Assembly (NCBI RefSeq): GCF_000430765.1
Contig: NZ_KE387242.1
Coordinates: 124,001-188,000 of the forward strand
Reading direction: 5' to 3'
Source: Peribacillus kribbensis DSM 17871
Lineage (GTDB): Bacteria; Bacillota; Bacilli; Bacillales; DSM-1321
DNA length: 64,000 bases
In this document: piece by piece, positions 35,606 to 45,190 of the stretch
Position numbering within the stretch: the stretch's first letter is position 1
How the letters are laid out: the number at the start of each line of letters is the position of its first letter
Notes under the pieces: model-generated
Seen by the model: the letters and a program-made list of their open reading frames with translations, nothing else
What the model was told of the DNA's origin: nothing
Database searches by the model: none
Position numbers and translations under genes: made by a program

Positions 35606-35892
35606 AGCTTGAAAACCCTTCAGATGCTTTTAACAGATAAGAACCAATCAGTTCTCCTGCTATAGCTAGTATAAGATATAAATAAGGCATGGACCGTGAT
35701 CCTCCTAAGTCGCCTTCGTTAGAACTTTACAGTGAGGGAATCACTCTATAGGGTACTTTTTTATAAATGAAGGAATTTGCTGAATTAATCTGTAAGGATA
35801 AGAGGCTTATAGAATAATGAATAAGCAAAGTGTACAATTAGTCATGAAAGAAAGTTCAACCACTCGCACATACATAGATGGAGTTGATTTAT

Positions 35893-37104
35893 ATGCAGCA
35901 GCGGTCAAAGTCATATCGCAGGAATCAAATTCTGCTGATTGCTGGGATTATTTTCATTGCTTTTAATTTGCGTCCTGCCATTACAGCAGTAGGGCCGATT
36001 ATAGGCTCGATTCGGGCGGATATGGGGCTTTCGAATGGAATCGCTGGTTTAATTACAACACTGCCTTTGCTTTCCTTTGCGGTTCTGTCCCTTCTAGCGC
36101 CGAAGATAGGGTATCTCCTTGGAAATGAGCGGTCGGTGTTTATCGGTTTAATTATCCTGATTATTGGTATATGCATCCGTTCTGCCGGGTTTAACTTCAC
36201 CTTATTTATAGGCACAGCTCTGTTAGGTGTTGGGATTGCCATCGGAAATGTTCTACTTCCAAGTATTGTGAAGCAGAACTTCCCTGAACGTGTTGGGTTG
36301 ATGACTAGTATCTATTCAACCTCCATGACTACCTTTGCCGCTTTTGGATCAGGGATCAGTATTCCGCTTGCACAAGGAATGCAGTTAGGATGGCAAAAGG
36401 CATTGTTGAGCTGGAGCTTATTAGCAATGCTCGCCGCGTGTATATGGATCCCCCAGCTGCAAAGGAATGCTTCAATCCAACATGTTAAAAGACAGACCCA
36501 TCCTCATGCATCAATTTGGCGATCAGCGGTTGCGTGGCAAGTCACATTGTTTATGGGCCTTCAATCTTTTATATTTTTCAGCACCGTTGCCTGGATTCCT
36601 GATATATTACATAGTCATGGAATAAGTATTGCGACATCCGGCTGGATGCTGTCGTTCATGCAGTTCATTTCACTGCCAACAACGTTTCTCGCACCCCTTT
36701 TGGCCAGCCGCTTAAAAAATCAGATTAGTATTATCATAGGGATTGGTGTTTTGTATTTCCTGGGGATTCTCGGCTTATTTGCCGGGCATCATCATGTATT
36801 AGTAATGGGATCTATTGTATGTATCGGCTTAAGCCAAGGGGCTACCATTAGTTTGGCGCTTGCTCTTATTGGTCTTCGTTCAGAAAATGCTGTACAAGCG
36901 GCTGAATTATCCGGCATGGCCCAGTCCGTTGGGTATTTCTGTGCAGCGGCCGGACCGATTCTTCTTGGTTTCTTGCTGGATCGGACTCATTCATGGACGC
37001 CATCCATCCTAGTACTAATGGTAATCGTCATTATCATGACTGCAGCTGGAGCTGGAGCGGGACGGAACAAGTATGTGTTAGAATCAAAGAACATTGTACC
37101 ATAG
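35893..37104 (+). CDS. MFS transporter, CynX/NimT (YycB) type
   Basis: A 403-residue twelve-segment transporter. The opening LLIAGIIFIAFNLRPAITAV and GPIIGSIRADMGLSNGIAGL are diagnostic for the CynX/NimT family, as are NVLLPSIVKQNFPERVGLMT and the late AELSGMAQSVGYFCAAAGPI. Members include cyanate and 2-nitroimidazole transporters; B. subtilis YycB is uncharacterised. ATG 35893 is nine bases after GGAG; an in-frame ATG at 35878 has no site. It is a single gene. Confidence 0.88.
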   Translation: MQQRSKSYRRNQILLIAGIIFIAFNLRPAITAVGPIIGSIRADMGLSNGIAGLITTLPLLSFAVLSLLAPKIGYLLGNERSVFIGLIILIIGICIRSAGFNFTLFIGTALLGVGIAIGNVLLPSIVKQNFPERVGLMTSIYSTSMTTFAAFGSGISIPLAQGMQLGWQKALLSWSLLAMLAACIWIPQLQRNASIQHVKRQTHPHASIWRSAVAWQVTLFMGLQSFIFFSTVAWIPDILHSHGISIATSGWMLSFMQFISLPTTFLAPLLASRLKNQISIIIGIGVLYFLGILGLFAGHHHVLVMGSIVCIGLSQGATISLALALIGLRSENAVQAAELSGMAQSVGYFCAAAGPILLGFLLDRTHSWTPSILVLMVIVIIMTAAGAGAGRNKYVLESKNIVP

Positions 37105-37270
37105 TGGCACTTTATAGAACACGCCCATTCAAATCAACACAGATGTAGTAGAGGACAGCCGCATTTACTTAACGGATTCGGTTGATGGGGAGAAAATTGC
37201 TAATAACTAAGTAAATAACAAGTTTATTAGCGTATATTTCACCAGTAAATTAGTAATGTAAATGGCAAGC

Positions 37271-37302
37271 AAAAACGCTCAGATTTATTCTGAGCGTTTT
37301 TG
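37271..37302. terminator. Terminator in the 37.1-37.4 kb gap
   Basis: AAAAACGCTCAGA, TTTAT, TCTGAGCGTTTTT; it works in either direction between convergent genes. Upstream of it, a short frame (VVEDSRIYLTDSVDGEKIAN, ending near 37210) looks like the tail of a lost gene. Confidence 0.85.
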
Positions 37303-37377
37303 GATGTTATAATTTTTTTAACCTAATTTACCTAAAACAACCACTAAATCAGGAAATTTATACTGATTCGTAATTTC

Positions 37378-38109
37378 TTATTTTTTTACTTTTCTAATCG
37401 GAAAAAAAACAAGTATTAATACTAATCCTAGTAACAAGGTTAAAAATGGGAATATTAAGGGGGTGAATATTGTAGGATAACCTTCCCAAGCGTCAGTGTA
37501 ATATCCAATTGAATAAGGAACAACTACACCAGCATTAAGAAGTTCTGTTTGTAAAGCATCTCGTTCGGTGAAATTAAAAGAATTATTTTTGAAATTACCA
37601 TCTTCATCTAATGTGTATAGCGTGTACTTCAATTTCTCTGAAGGTACCCCACCGACTATATCTCCGTTTGGCATCTCTTTTTCTAATTCTCTTGTTTTTT
37701 TCAAAAGTAGAATGAATTGGGTTTTATCATTTTTTTTATCTTCTAAGATTAAATATGCAATTTCTCCATAGTATCTATTCAAACCTTTTTCATCTATCCT
37801 TATAGGATAACCTTTTAATGTATCTATTTCCTTCCCATCTAATTTTAATGATAAATCTGCGATGCCAATTTTATTACTCCAAGGGTCTATATAACTTTCG
37901 TCATCTATTATTGTTTCTTTAATCTCTACAATATGGTCTTTAAAATTAAATGTAGATTTAGTAGGGGGTTCACCTTTGCTTACATTTGTAATCTTATACT
38001 CTTTATTCATTTTTTGATTATGAATGAGTTCCATTATCATTTCTGTGCTTAATGGCAGAGACGTTAAAAATAAAATCGTTCCTATTAAAAAGAATACTAA
38101 TCTTTTCAT
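37378..38109 (-). CDS. Hypothetical membrane-anchored extracytoplasmic protein
   Basis: A 243-residue protein with a hydrophobic N-terminus (MKRLVFFLIGTILFLTSLPL), a hydrophilic central domain of some 170 residues, and a second membrane segment (TPLIFPFLTLLLGLVLILVF) before a basic tail (FPIRKVKK). The topology suggests the central domain is outside the membrane. It contains SEKLKYTLYTLDEDGNFKNN and many Lys/Asp/Glu residues, but no motif I recognise. The region is more A/T-rich than its neighbours, suggesting a horizontally acquired or fast-evolving gene. No function is proposed. Confidence 0.65.
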   Translation of the reverse strand: MKRLVFFLIGTILFLTSLPLSTEMIMELIHNQKMNKEYKITNVSKGEPPTKSTFNFKDHIVEIKETIIDDESYIDPWSNKIGIADLSLKLDGKEIDTLKGYPIRIDEKGLNRYYGEIAYLILEDKKNDKTQFILLLKKTRELEKEMPNGDIVGGVPSEKLKYTLYTLDEDGNFKNNSFNFTERDALQTELLNAGVVVPYSIGYYTDAWEGYPTIFTPLIFPFLTLLLGLVLILVFFPIRKVKK

Positions 38110-38308
38110 ATCAAATTACCTCTATCCAAATTTTTGTACATTCGCATATTGTGATATAATTTTAACATAAAATTTTCCAATTCCTTATTAAAAAATCAAC
38201 AGAACGAATCTACTGCATTCGCGATTTAACATACGATCTTATTCAATTATCGGGCAGTATTGTTTACCAGGAAATGGACTATTAAGATATTTTATAAAAC
38301 AAAATCTG

Positions 38309-38759
38309 TTGTGGAAAGGCTGTTATTCTGTGTTGAAACCTAAATCGTTGAAAAGAGGAGATACAGTTGGCATTTTTACACCATCGTCTCCAGCACCAGT
38401 CCTATATAAGGAAAGATATCAAAGAGGATTAATTCAATTAGAGAAATTAGGATTTACTCTTATAGAGGGTTCTTGTACGAGGGAAATGCAATCTTATCGT
38501 TCAGGTTCAATTAAAGCAAGAGCAGAAGAAATAAATGAGTTCATATATTGGGAAGCATGACCATTTCAATGATTTAGGTTCGCCTTTTTCACTCAATGAA
38601 TTACTTATTGAAATAATAGGTGATTCGAATATACCTATACTTTCAAATTTTGACATTGGACATATCTTCCCATCGCATGTATTTCCAATTGGGATTGAAG
38701 TGATTCTAAATGCTGATGAAGGAACACTCACATTCCTTGAAGATGGTGTCTTAGAATAA
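38309..38759 (+). pseudogene. S66 LD-carboxypeptidase with internal deletion and frameshift
   Basis: The first part (LKPKSLKRGDTVGIFTPSSP and YQRGLIQLEKLGFTLIEG) is the N-terminus of an S66 family LD-carboxypeptidase (MccF/LdcA type). It ends abruptly at EEINEFIYWEA and a stop near 38560. The second part, in another frame (IGKHDHFNDLGSPFSLNELL, IPILSNFDIGHIFPSHVFPI, ending FLEDGVLE), is the family C-terminus with its catalytic His region. Roughly 170-180 residues in the middle, including the nucleophile Ser and the Glu, are missing. The junction lies near 38535-38560. The product cannot be an active peptidase. Confidence 0.78.
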
Positions 38760-38795
38760 ACATTATTCAAATAAAGAGCTTTAATCTATAATGCG

Positions 38796-38834
38796 AAATA
38801 GAACTTCCTGATACTTGGAAGTTCTATTTTTTTA
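38796..38834. terminator. Terminator after the S66 remnant
   Basis: AAATAGAACTTCC, an 8-base loop and GGAAGTTCTATTT followed by five T residues. Confidence 0.88.
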
Positions 38835-38945
38835 TAAACTATCAACATTAAACTTTCACAGCTTTTTAATTAAGCTATTAAAGGACGGAGTGGCTTTGCA
38901 GTAGTATAACTAGAGCTGTTTCCAGCCTTTGCTGAAAGAATCCAA

Positions 38946-39791
38946 TTAATTGTTTTTCCCTACGCCATAAAACATTAATGCTTGTTTGAGATCTAAGAAG
39001 GTTTTTAGACGGCTGAAATCCAGTCCGATTTGAATAGATGTTTGAGCTACTTCCGGCCGGATGCCTGAAATGGTGCAGTCAATACCCAGCAGTTCCAGTA
39101 CATATATTAATTGAAGCATTCTTTCAGAGACTAATGAGTCCACATAGGTTACACCTGATACATCTATAACAAGAGCGGTGACGTTGGCTTTTGAGCATTT
39201 TACCGGGATTGTTTCTAAAAGAGAATTGGCTCTTACTTCATCGATAAAACCGACTAAAGGCAAAACTGCGACACCATCCACAACTGGGATGACAGGTGAG
39301 TGGATTTCATCGATCAATTCCTGCTGAGCCTGTAATTTTTCCCTTGTCGCCTTATAATACTGCTCTGCGAATTTATTAATCAATGTATCGATGGTCGTGT
39401 GATAAGTCGCAGTCCATCTTAAAACATCCTGTTTATCAATTTCATCATGTTCTGCGCTATATTCAGTTACATAGTCCCAAATGATTCTTTTGGTTTTGCT
39501 TAATGCTTCCAATACTTCATAAATAGGTGTATCCCATTTAAGCCTGCTGGACACTACGATTTTAATCCAATCACGTATATTTTTTTCGAATACACTTTGA
39601 TCCTCTAAAAAACCGCTCGCAATCGTTTCGATGGTATATATGTGCTGCTTCCTCAGCTCTTGCTCAACGGAGGAGTTTGCGTCCTTTGAATAGATGGAAC
39701 CTGTTGCATTTTTTCTGGTACTAAACCATATATCACTAATATTGGAGGAATTTTCTTTAATGTTTTCAAAAAGTTCATGATCTTTTTTCAT
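38946..39791 (-). CDS. RsbR-type STAS-domain protein (stressosome component paralogue)
   Basis: A 281-residue protein. The N-terminal 150 residues form a helical, non-haem-globin-like sensor region typical of RsbR paralogues. The C-terminal STAS domain starts near IHSPVIPVVDGVAVLPLVGF and contains LVIDVSGVTYVDSLVSERML, IDCTISGIRPEVAQT and LKTFLDLKQAL. In RsbRA the two kinase target threonines lie in the STAS domain; at the second position this protein has serine (VDSLVS). Such proteins form the stressosome that controls RsbT and sigma-B. ATG 39791 is near AGGAAGAG; ATG 39821 in frame has no site. It is a single gene. Confidence 0.85.
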   Translation of the reverse strand: MKKDHELFENIKENSSNISDIWFSTRKNATGSIYSKDANSSVEQELRKQHIYTIETIASGFLEDQSVFEKNIRDWIKIVVSSRLKWDTPIYEVLEALSKTKRIIWDYVTEYSAEHDEIDKQDVLRWTATYHTTIDTLINKFAEQYYKATREKLQAQQELIDEIHSPVIPVVDGVAVLPLVGFIDEVRANSLLETIPVKCSKANVTALVIDVSGVTYVDSLVSERMLQLIYVLELLGIDCTISGIRPEVAQTSIQIGLDFSRLKTFLDLKQALMFYGVGKNN

Positions 39792-39841
39792 CAATTTCTC
39801 TTCCTTCCGAATCAGGCTCATATAGATATTATAACTTTTGC

Positions 39842-40255
39842 TTCATGGAATGCATAGAAATCTACATATTAGACAATTCGATATGTAAAATTATTCGGAA
39901 ATCATAGAATAAGATCATTTTACTTAGTAAACTCTGAGTTTGGGAGCTTACTTAGTTTGGACCTTTTTCGAGCAGCTCATAACTATTCCATCAGCTGCAT
40001 CCCTGGATCTATAATATCACTCTGGCAATCATGATTTCCGGACATTAGATCAAACTTTAGCCAATACATAGATGCAATACGGGTAGGGGACTGGAACCAT
40101 ATATCGCTTGGCTTTTGCTTTGATTATGATTTTCATCATTTTATTCAATCATTACCCATACTTAAAGTGATATCCAATAAAAGGAAAAAATGTAATTGTG
40201 TCGAATTCATTGAGAGAAGAGAGGTTTCTAACTATCTTAAACAGGAGTGGAAGAT
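39842..40255. other. Gene-free stretch with possible small membrane-peptide remnant
   Basis: No complete gene is visible. A hydrophobic plus-strand stretch near 40110-40170 (IYRLAFALIMIFIILFNHYP) has no associated start or ribosome binding site and may be the end of a lost small membrane protein. Confidence 0.35.
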
Positions 40256-40450
40256 ATGAACGATATTCGCAGGGAATATAAAGAGGTGGATGACTACTAG
40301 CATCAAAGAGATCGAAACGATGATCATTTATGGATGATGCTCGAAAAGAATGGCGGTTTTATCTTTATCGTGTATCTCCCTTTTTGGTGCTTGGCAGAAT
40401 TTTCAATGTTACCACTAAGTTCATTAGAAATAGAGTGTGGAAAGGGATGA
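40256..40450 (+). pseudogene. Short frame with in-frame stop, probable remnant
   Basis: ATG 40256 follows AACAGGAGTGGAAG and gives MNDIRREYKEVDDY, then a TAG. The same frame continues (HQRDRNDDHLWMMLEKNGGF, then IFIVYLPFWCLAEF) to a TGA at 40448. The good ribosome binding site and continuing sensible sequence suggest a nonsense-disrupted gene of about 64 codons with one membrane segment. The family is unknown and confidence is low. Confidence 0.3.
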
Positions 40451-40481
40451 AACCCCCTTATCATGCAGGGAGGAGAAGGCA

Positions 40482-40946
40482 TTGAAAAAGACAGTAAGCT
40501 CCGTTATCGTTTGTTTAATCTCCTGCAGTTTTCTTCTTCACACTGCCTCGGCAAAATGGTCTCATGCTTTAGTGGTCTATAATGACAACACGTATATTGT
40601 TTCGAACACACATATTGAACTCAGTAACATCGGTAAGAAAATAGGGGAGGTCACAAAGTATTCAGACCGGGAAGGCACGTATAGCGGTAATTTCTCAAAT
40701 GAGTTCCCAAAAGGCACACATTATTATGAAATTAAGGGTGTAAACACGAAGGAAGCAATTGCAATAAAAGAAAGCAAATCATCATTTATCCAAGGTGAAT
40801 TTGATGGTACATACGCTGGCAGCAGTGAAGGGGACCATACAGCAATTACTTTTAAAATAGTAGTGATCTATTTTTTTGCGGCTGTTTTGGTTGGAAGTGT
40901 TATTTATTTGGTTAAAAAAAATTCTTTTACCAATAAAAAACAATAG
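40482..40946 (+). CDS. Hypothetical exported, C-terminally anchored protein
   Basis: A 154-residue product from TTG 40482, which is eight bases after GGGAGGAG; a longer in-frame GTG at 40437 has no such site. The N-terminus is a clear signal peptide (KKTVSSVIVCLISCSFLLHT, cleavage likely after ASA). The middle is an extracytoplasmic domain with NGT-type polar repeats (SDREGTYSGNFSNEFPKGTH). A C-terminal membrane segment follows (FKIVVIYFFAAVLVGSVIYL) and then a basic tail. No family recognised. It has no obvious partner gene. Confidence 0.65.
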   Translation: MKKTVSSVIVCLISCSFLLHTASAKWSHALVVYNDNTYIVSNTHIELSNIGKKIGEVTKYSDREGTYSGNFSNEFPKGTHYYEIKGVNTKEAIAIKESKSSFIQGEFDGTYAGSSEGDHTAITFKIVVIYFFAAVLVGSVIYLVKKNSFTNKKQ

Positions 40947-41053
40947 TTGGCCGTCTATTATATGAAGAGGGCCAAAGATGACTAAGACTTTTGGGTTGAA
41001 GCCTAAGAGTCTTTTCGATTAGGTTAAAATAACTAATCAACTTTCTAAATATA

Positions 41054-41103
41054 TTTACTATTTAAAAAACTTTGATTATAATAACAGAAACTGTTAACAG
41101 TTT
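41054..41103 (+). promoter_or_regulatory. Promoter with 16-bp perfect palindrome at the start site (GntR operon)
   Basis: TTTACT (41054-41059), 17-bp spacer, TATAAT (41077-41082). AAACTGTTAACAGTTT (41088-41103) is a perfect 16-bp palindrome covering the expected start of transcription. It is the likely operator of the GntR protein encoded 36 bp downstream. Confidence 0.7.
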
Positions 41104-41139
41104 ACAAAGTGAGTTTCGGAAGGAGGGATTTCTTTCGGG

Positions 41140-41802
41140 ATGCAGGTAACGTTGAATACATTACAGCAGGAAGCCATCCAAAATATAAGAAAGCTCATTA
41201 TTGATGGGAGACTCGAATTGGGTTCACGTGTAAATGAGGTGGAAGTATCCAATTTGCTAAACATGAGCCGGGGCCCTATCCGTGAAAGTTTGCGGATTTT
41301 AAATCTGGAAGGTCTAGTAACTTATGTTCCAAGGAAGGGAATGTTTGTCACTAAACTAGAACGGAAAGATATCCAAGAAATTTATGATATTCGTTTTTAT
41401 TTAGAAAAAAACGCTGTGGAATTAGGTTTTCATCAAGTTACACACGATATGCTGCACAAACTTCAAGATGTGGTGAATCAGATGGAGACCGCTTCCAAAG
41501 AGAATAGAAGGGATCGGCTGGTGCAGCTGGATTACCAGTTTCATGAAGTGATCATAACATTGCCGAATTATCAGCGATTGAAGAAAAATTGGGATTCATA
41601 CAGTGCGCTGGTGGACCTCATTTTTGCCGAGGTATTCCGAGTAGGCAGTGAGAGGATAGAGGATATTCCACAGGCACACCGAATATTGCTGGATGCGTTT
41701 GAGAGCGGAGATAAAATACACTTTATCGAGATATTACAAAAGCATTATAGGGATGGAAAAGAAAGTCTATTATCCGTCTGGGAAGAGAGAAGGGCTGAAT
41801 AA
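41140..41802 (+). CDS. GntR-family (FCD/FadR-type) transcription regulator
   Basis: A 220-residue regulator. The N-terminal winged helix covers residues 5-70 (IQNIRKLIIDGRLELGSRVN, SNLLNMSRGPIRESLRILNL, EGLVTYVPRKGMFVTKL). The FCD effector domain follows, with the metal/ligand residues in YDIRFYLEKNAVEL, QLDYQFHEVI and AHRILLDAFESGD. FCD regulators usually repress genes for catabolism of the ligand's pathway. It heads an apparent operon with an amino-acid-type permease and an acetamidase, and a 16-bp palindrome overlaps its own promoter. Confidence 0.9.
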   Translation: MQVTLNTLQQEAIQNIRKLIIDGRLELGSRVNEVEVSNLLNMSRGPIRESLRILNLEGLVTYVPRKGMFVTKLERKDIQEIYDIRFYLEKNAVELGFHQVTHDMLHKLQDVVNQMETASKENRRDRLVQLDYQFHEVIITLPNYQRLKKNWDSYSALVDLIFAEVFRVGSERIEDIPQAHRILLDAFESGDKIHFIEILQKHYRDGKESLLSVWEERRAE

Positions 41803-41913
41803 TCGATAAGAAAGGGAACGAATTCAACATCCTTTTCAGCAGGAAAAATATTTCGAAAATTCAACAAAATGATTTTGGTATAGAGAAAGAGACGACTTAA
41901 GGGGGAAAAGAAT

Positions 41914-43302
41914 ATGAGTAATCATGCAGCGGCTGCGAAGCAGACATCAGGAGCTGTGTCAAAGGGATATGATCAGCAGCTACGCCGTGTTTTATCATTT
42001 AAAGACTTATTAATCTACGGAATGGTTTTTATGGTTCCAATCGCACCAATGGGAGTCTATGGACTTGTCTCCAATCAAAGCTTCGGGATGGTTCCTTTGG
42101 TTTATTTAGTTGGAATTGTTGCCATGGTATTTACGGCCCTGAGCTACAGTAAGATGAGCAGGGAGTTCCCAATTGCAGGTTCTGTTTATTCGTATGTACA
42201 ACGCGGATTAAATCCGCATGTAGGATTTTTGACTGGATGGATGATTTTGGTCGATTACATTCTGGCTCCTGCCCTTTTATATTCGTTTTCCGGACTTTGG
42301 CTCAACAGTCTGATTCCATCCATTCCCGCTTTTGTCTGGGTTTTGCTGTTTATCGTCATTAACACTGCTGTTAATGCATGTGGAGTACAGTTAGCTGCGA
42401 AAACAAACTTTATCTTATTAGGTGTTGAACTTATAGCCTTATTAATCTTCATTGGCGTTGCCGTAAAATTTGTATTTATCGATGGCCATGGCACAGGAGG
42501 GTTTTCCCTTGCACCCATCTTTCAGCCCGATCACGTTAACATGAAGTTTTTAGCTACTGCCACTTCTATTGCCGCTTTAAGTTTCCTTGGTTTTGATGGT
42601 ATCAGTACGTTAGCTGAGGAAACAAGTGATCCGAAGAAAACGGTTGGGCGTGCAACCATCGCAGCCCTCATTATTCTCGGTTTGATTTTCATGATTGAAA
42701 CGTACATGGCTGCCCTTATTCACCCGCACTATAAAGGCCTGAATCCGGACATGGGCTTTTTCGATATCGCGAAAGAGGCTGGCGGAAACTTCCTTTATTA
42801 TCTATTAATCATTGTAAATGTTATTGCGGTGGGGATAGCAAACGCTCTTGCGGCTCAATCTGCCATTTCGCGTATTTTGTTCTCGATGAGCCGCGACAAG
42901 CTGCTTCCAGGCTCCAGTTTCCTTGGAAGAGTTCACCCAAAGTTCCAGACTCCATTTAATGCAACAGTGTTTGTCGGCGTGCTGTCCATTATCGTAGCGA
43001 AGGTATTATCCATTGAGACGATCATCAAGTTTGTGAACTTTGGAGCATTGACTTCGTTTATGCTATTGAACCTTACGATCATTGTTTACTTCTATTTTAA
43101 AAAGAACCAGCGAGGACTGGGAGGAACCATTAAAAACTTCCTTTTCCCATTATTGGGCTTTGCTGTAATCGCCTATGTTTGGTCCGGCTTTGACAAAATG
43201 ACGTTTTATGTCGGCTTTGGCTGGTTAGCTGCCGGCATCATTGTAGGGGCGATCAAGTCAAAAGGATATAAAGAAGTGCCTGCATCAATAGGTGAGATTT
43301 AA
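41914..43302 (+). CDS. APC-family amino acid/amide permease
   Basis: A 462-residue transporter with about twelve membrane segments. The first segment region FKDLLIYGMVFMVPIAPMGV, the conserved FTALSYSKMSREFPIAGSVY and SFLGFDGISTLAEETSDPKK are diagnostic of the APC superfamily. It lies between a GntR regulator and an acetamidase/formamidase gene, so it may carry an amide or an amino acid that yields one. AAGGGGGAAAAG precedes the ATG. The last bases are ten bases inside a longer reading of the next gene, but the preferred start of that gene leaves no overlap. Confidence 0.88.
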   Translation: MSNHAAAAKQTSGAVSKGYDQQLRRVLSFKDLLIYGMVFMVPIAPMGVYGLVSNQSFGMVPLVYLVGIVAMVFTALSYSKMSREFPIAGSVYSYVQRGLNPHVGFLTGWMILVDYILAPALLYSFSGLWLNSLIPSIPAFVWVLLFIVINTAVNACGVQLAAKTNFILLGVELIALLIFIGVAVKFVFIDGHGTGGFSLAPIFQPDHVNMKFLATATSIAALSFLGFDGISTLAEETSDPKKTVGRATIAALIILGLIFMIETYMAALIHPHYKGLNPDMGFFDIAKEAGGNFLYYLLIIVNVIAVGIANALAAQSAISRILFSMSRDKLLPGSSFLGRVHPKFQTPFNATVFVGVLSIIVAKVLSIETIIKFVNFGALTSFMLLNLTIIVYFYFKKNQRGLGGTIKNFLFPLLGFAVIAYVWSGFDKMTFYVGFGWLAAGIIVGAIKSKGYKEVPASIGEI

Positions 43303-43324
43303 ACGTAAGAGGGGGATGGAAAAA

Positions 43325-44227
43325 ATGCATCTTTTATCAAAAGAACAATCCGTATTTGCTTTTTCAAAAGAAAACGAGCCTGTTTTGAAAATTACTAGCG
43401 GGGAGCAGGTTACATTCCAGACATACGACTGTTTTTCCAATCAAATTGAATCAGAATCGGATTTAGTGACAAGCGTGGATTTTTCGAGAGTTAACCCGGC
43501 TACCGGCCCGGTGTATGTGGAAGGGGCACAACCTGGAGATGTGCTGAAGATCGAAATTGGACAAATTACTGTAAGAGAATGGGGAGTGATCAGCACTCTT
43601 CCTGAGATGGGGGTTCTGTGGCATCGGGCTGAAACGAGAACCAAGATTGTTCCGGTAGAAAATAGTTCGATCGCTCATTTCAATGAAAGAATTCACTTTC
43701 CTGTAAACCCGATGATCGGAGTGATCGGTGTAGCCCCTGCGGATGAGGCAGTTCCCTGCGGTCTTCCTGGCAACCATGGCGGCAATATTGATAACCATGT
43801 GATTACAAAAGGGTCCATTGTGTATCTGCCTGTATTTGTAGAAGGGGCATTGTTCGGACTTGGCGATGTTCACGCATCCATGGGGGATGGAGAAATTGGT
43901 GGAACAGGCATTGAGATTGCGGGTGAGGTGGAGACAAAGATCTCTGTCTTAAAAGGAACATCCATCCCGCGTCCCATGGTGGAAACCGACGACAGCTGGT
44001 ATTCAGTGGCTTCCGATGAAGATACGCAGAGAGCCATTCAGATTGCATGTGAGGATATGCAGGATTTGTTAGTTGAGAATTGGGATTTAACCCCGACAGA
44101 TGCCTACCTGCTTATGTCAGTAGCGGGCGATGTCCAAATGTGCCAGTGCTGTAAACCATCTCCTGTCGACGTGATTTCTAGATTTAGAATGCCTAAGCTT
44201 GAAAATCTGCCTAGATTAATTGAATAG
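43325..44227 (+). CDS. Acetamidase/formamidase family protein
   Basis: A 300-residue FmdA/AmdA-type amidase hydrolysing short-chain amides to carboxylate and ammonia. NPATGPVYVEGAQPGDVLKI is a conserved domain-1 stretch. GNHGGNIDNHVITKGSIVYL and LFGLGDVHASMGDGEIGGTG (probable metal-site Asp and His) are central. The C-terminal CQCCKPSP is cysteine-rich. ATG 43325 is nine bases after AGAGGGGG; earlier in-frame starts abut or precede that site. It completes an operon for uptake and use of an amide as nitrogen source. Confidence 0.9.
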   Translation: MHLLSKEQSVFAFSKENEPVLKITSGEQVTFQTYDCFSNQIESESDLVTSVDFSRVNPATGPVYVEGAQPGDVLKIEIGQITVREWGVISTLPEMGVLWHRAETRTKIVPVENSSIAHFNERIHFPVNPMIGVIGVAPADEAVPCGLPGNHGGNIDNHVITKGSIVYLPVFVEGALFGLGDVHASMGDGEIGGTGIEIAGEVETKISVLKGTSIPRPMVETDDSWYSVASDEDTQRAIQIACEDMQDLLVENWDLTPTDAYLLMSVAGDVQMCQCCKPSPVDVISRFRMPKLENLPRLIE

Positions 44228-44346
44228 ACAAGTGGGTTTGTTTACACCTTACTTGCCGATTAGAGACAGCTGATTCTGCAGAACCATATATAATAAAGAA
44301 GAAGCGGGCTGTGAGTCCGCTTGATGTCGAGAAGCTAAATAAATAT

Positions 44347-44384
44347 AAAAGAGAGCACAAGATGAAACTTATGCTCTCTTTTTA
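44347..44384. terminator. Terminator between the acetamidase and FMN reductase genes
   Basis: AAAAGAGAGCA and TGCTCTCTTTTT around a loop of about 14 bases, between convergent genes. Confidence 0.85.
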
Positions 44385-44388
44385 ACAC

Positions 44389-44931
44389 CTATCGTAAAGT
44401 TTTTAATGCTCCGCTCCAGGCTACCACTTGGTCCAGCATAAGATTTACATTGGTAAGATGCAGCTCAGCCGGCTTGAACGTACTAAAGTTTTCGAAATCA
44501 GTGAAAAGGGATAATGTTGGATGAACACGAACATCGGCAACCTCAAGTTCCCCTAAGATCCCGCGGAGGTGTTCAGCAGCACGGGCTCCGCCTGTTGAAC
44601 CATAGCTGACGATTCCAGCCGCTTTGTTATGCCATTGATCGCGGGCTGAATCTAATGCATTTTTTAAAACACCTGTAATACTATGATTATATTCAGCGGC
44701 AACGAACACAAAACCATCCAAGGAGGATAACTTGTCAGTCCATGCTGTTAACGCAGGTTCCTCACCAGTGCCTTCACCCAAAAAAGACAGCTTGAAATCA
44801 GCAAGATCCACAATTTCGTAATTTGCATCTCCACGCTTGTCAGCAATGTCCTTGAGCCAATTCCCCACCTGTGGACTTACCCGACCCTGCCGCGTACTCC
44901 CTAAAATAATGCCGATATTGAGTTTTTCCAT
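44389..44931 (-). CDS. NADPH-dependent FMN reductase family (flavodoxin-like)
   Basis: A 180-residue flavoprotein candidate. The FMN phosphate-binding loop is IGIILGSTRQGRVSPQVGNW. FVFVAAEYNHSITGVLKNAL is the second conserved FMN-binding stretch, and IVSYGSTGGARAAEHLRGIL is the third. Members reduce FMN, azo dyes, chromate or quinones with NAD(P)H. ATG 44931 is three to five bases after GGAGGAGC; an in-frame ATG five codons upstream is within the site region. It is a single gene, convergent with the amidase operon. Confidence 0.9.
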   Translation of the reverse strand: MEKLNIGIILGSTRQGRVSPQVGNWLKDIADKRGDANYEIVDLADFKLSFLGEGTGEEPALTAWTDKLSSLDGFVFVAAEYNHSITGVLKNALDSARDQWHNKAAGIVSYGSTGGARAAEHLRGILGELEVADVRVHPTLSLFTDFENFSTFKPAELHLTNVNLMLDQVVAWSGALKTLR

Positions 44932-45190
44932 AATGCTCCTCCTCACTTCTATCTTGAAATGAAAACTCTCTAAAACAAGGTAATTGTATTATAATTCATT
45001 TTTATTGTCAAAAAATTCAATTAATAATTACACGATGTTCAAGCTAGGTGAACTCACGGCCTGATCGTAATTTTTTTTCCGGCCGCTGCGAGTGAAGAGG
45101 TTATTCAATACTACTTAGCAATTATCCAGGAATCACCATGAAACTATGCTGCCTTTTGTATGGTACTACTCGAAATTAGGTTAAAAGACA

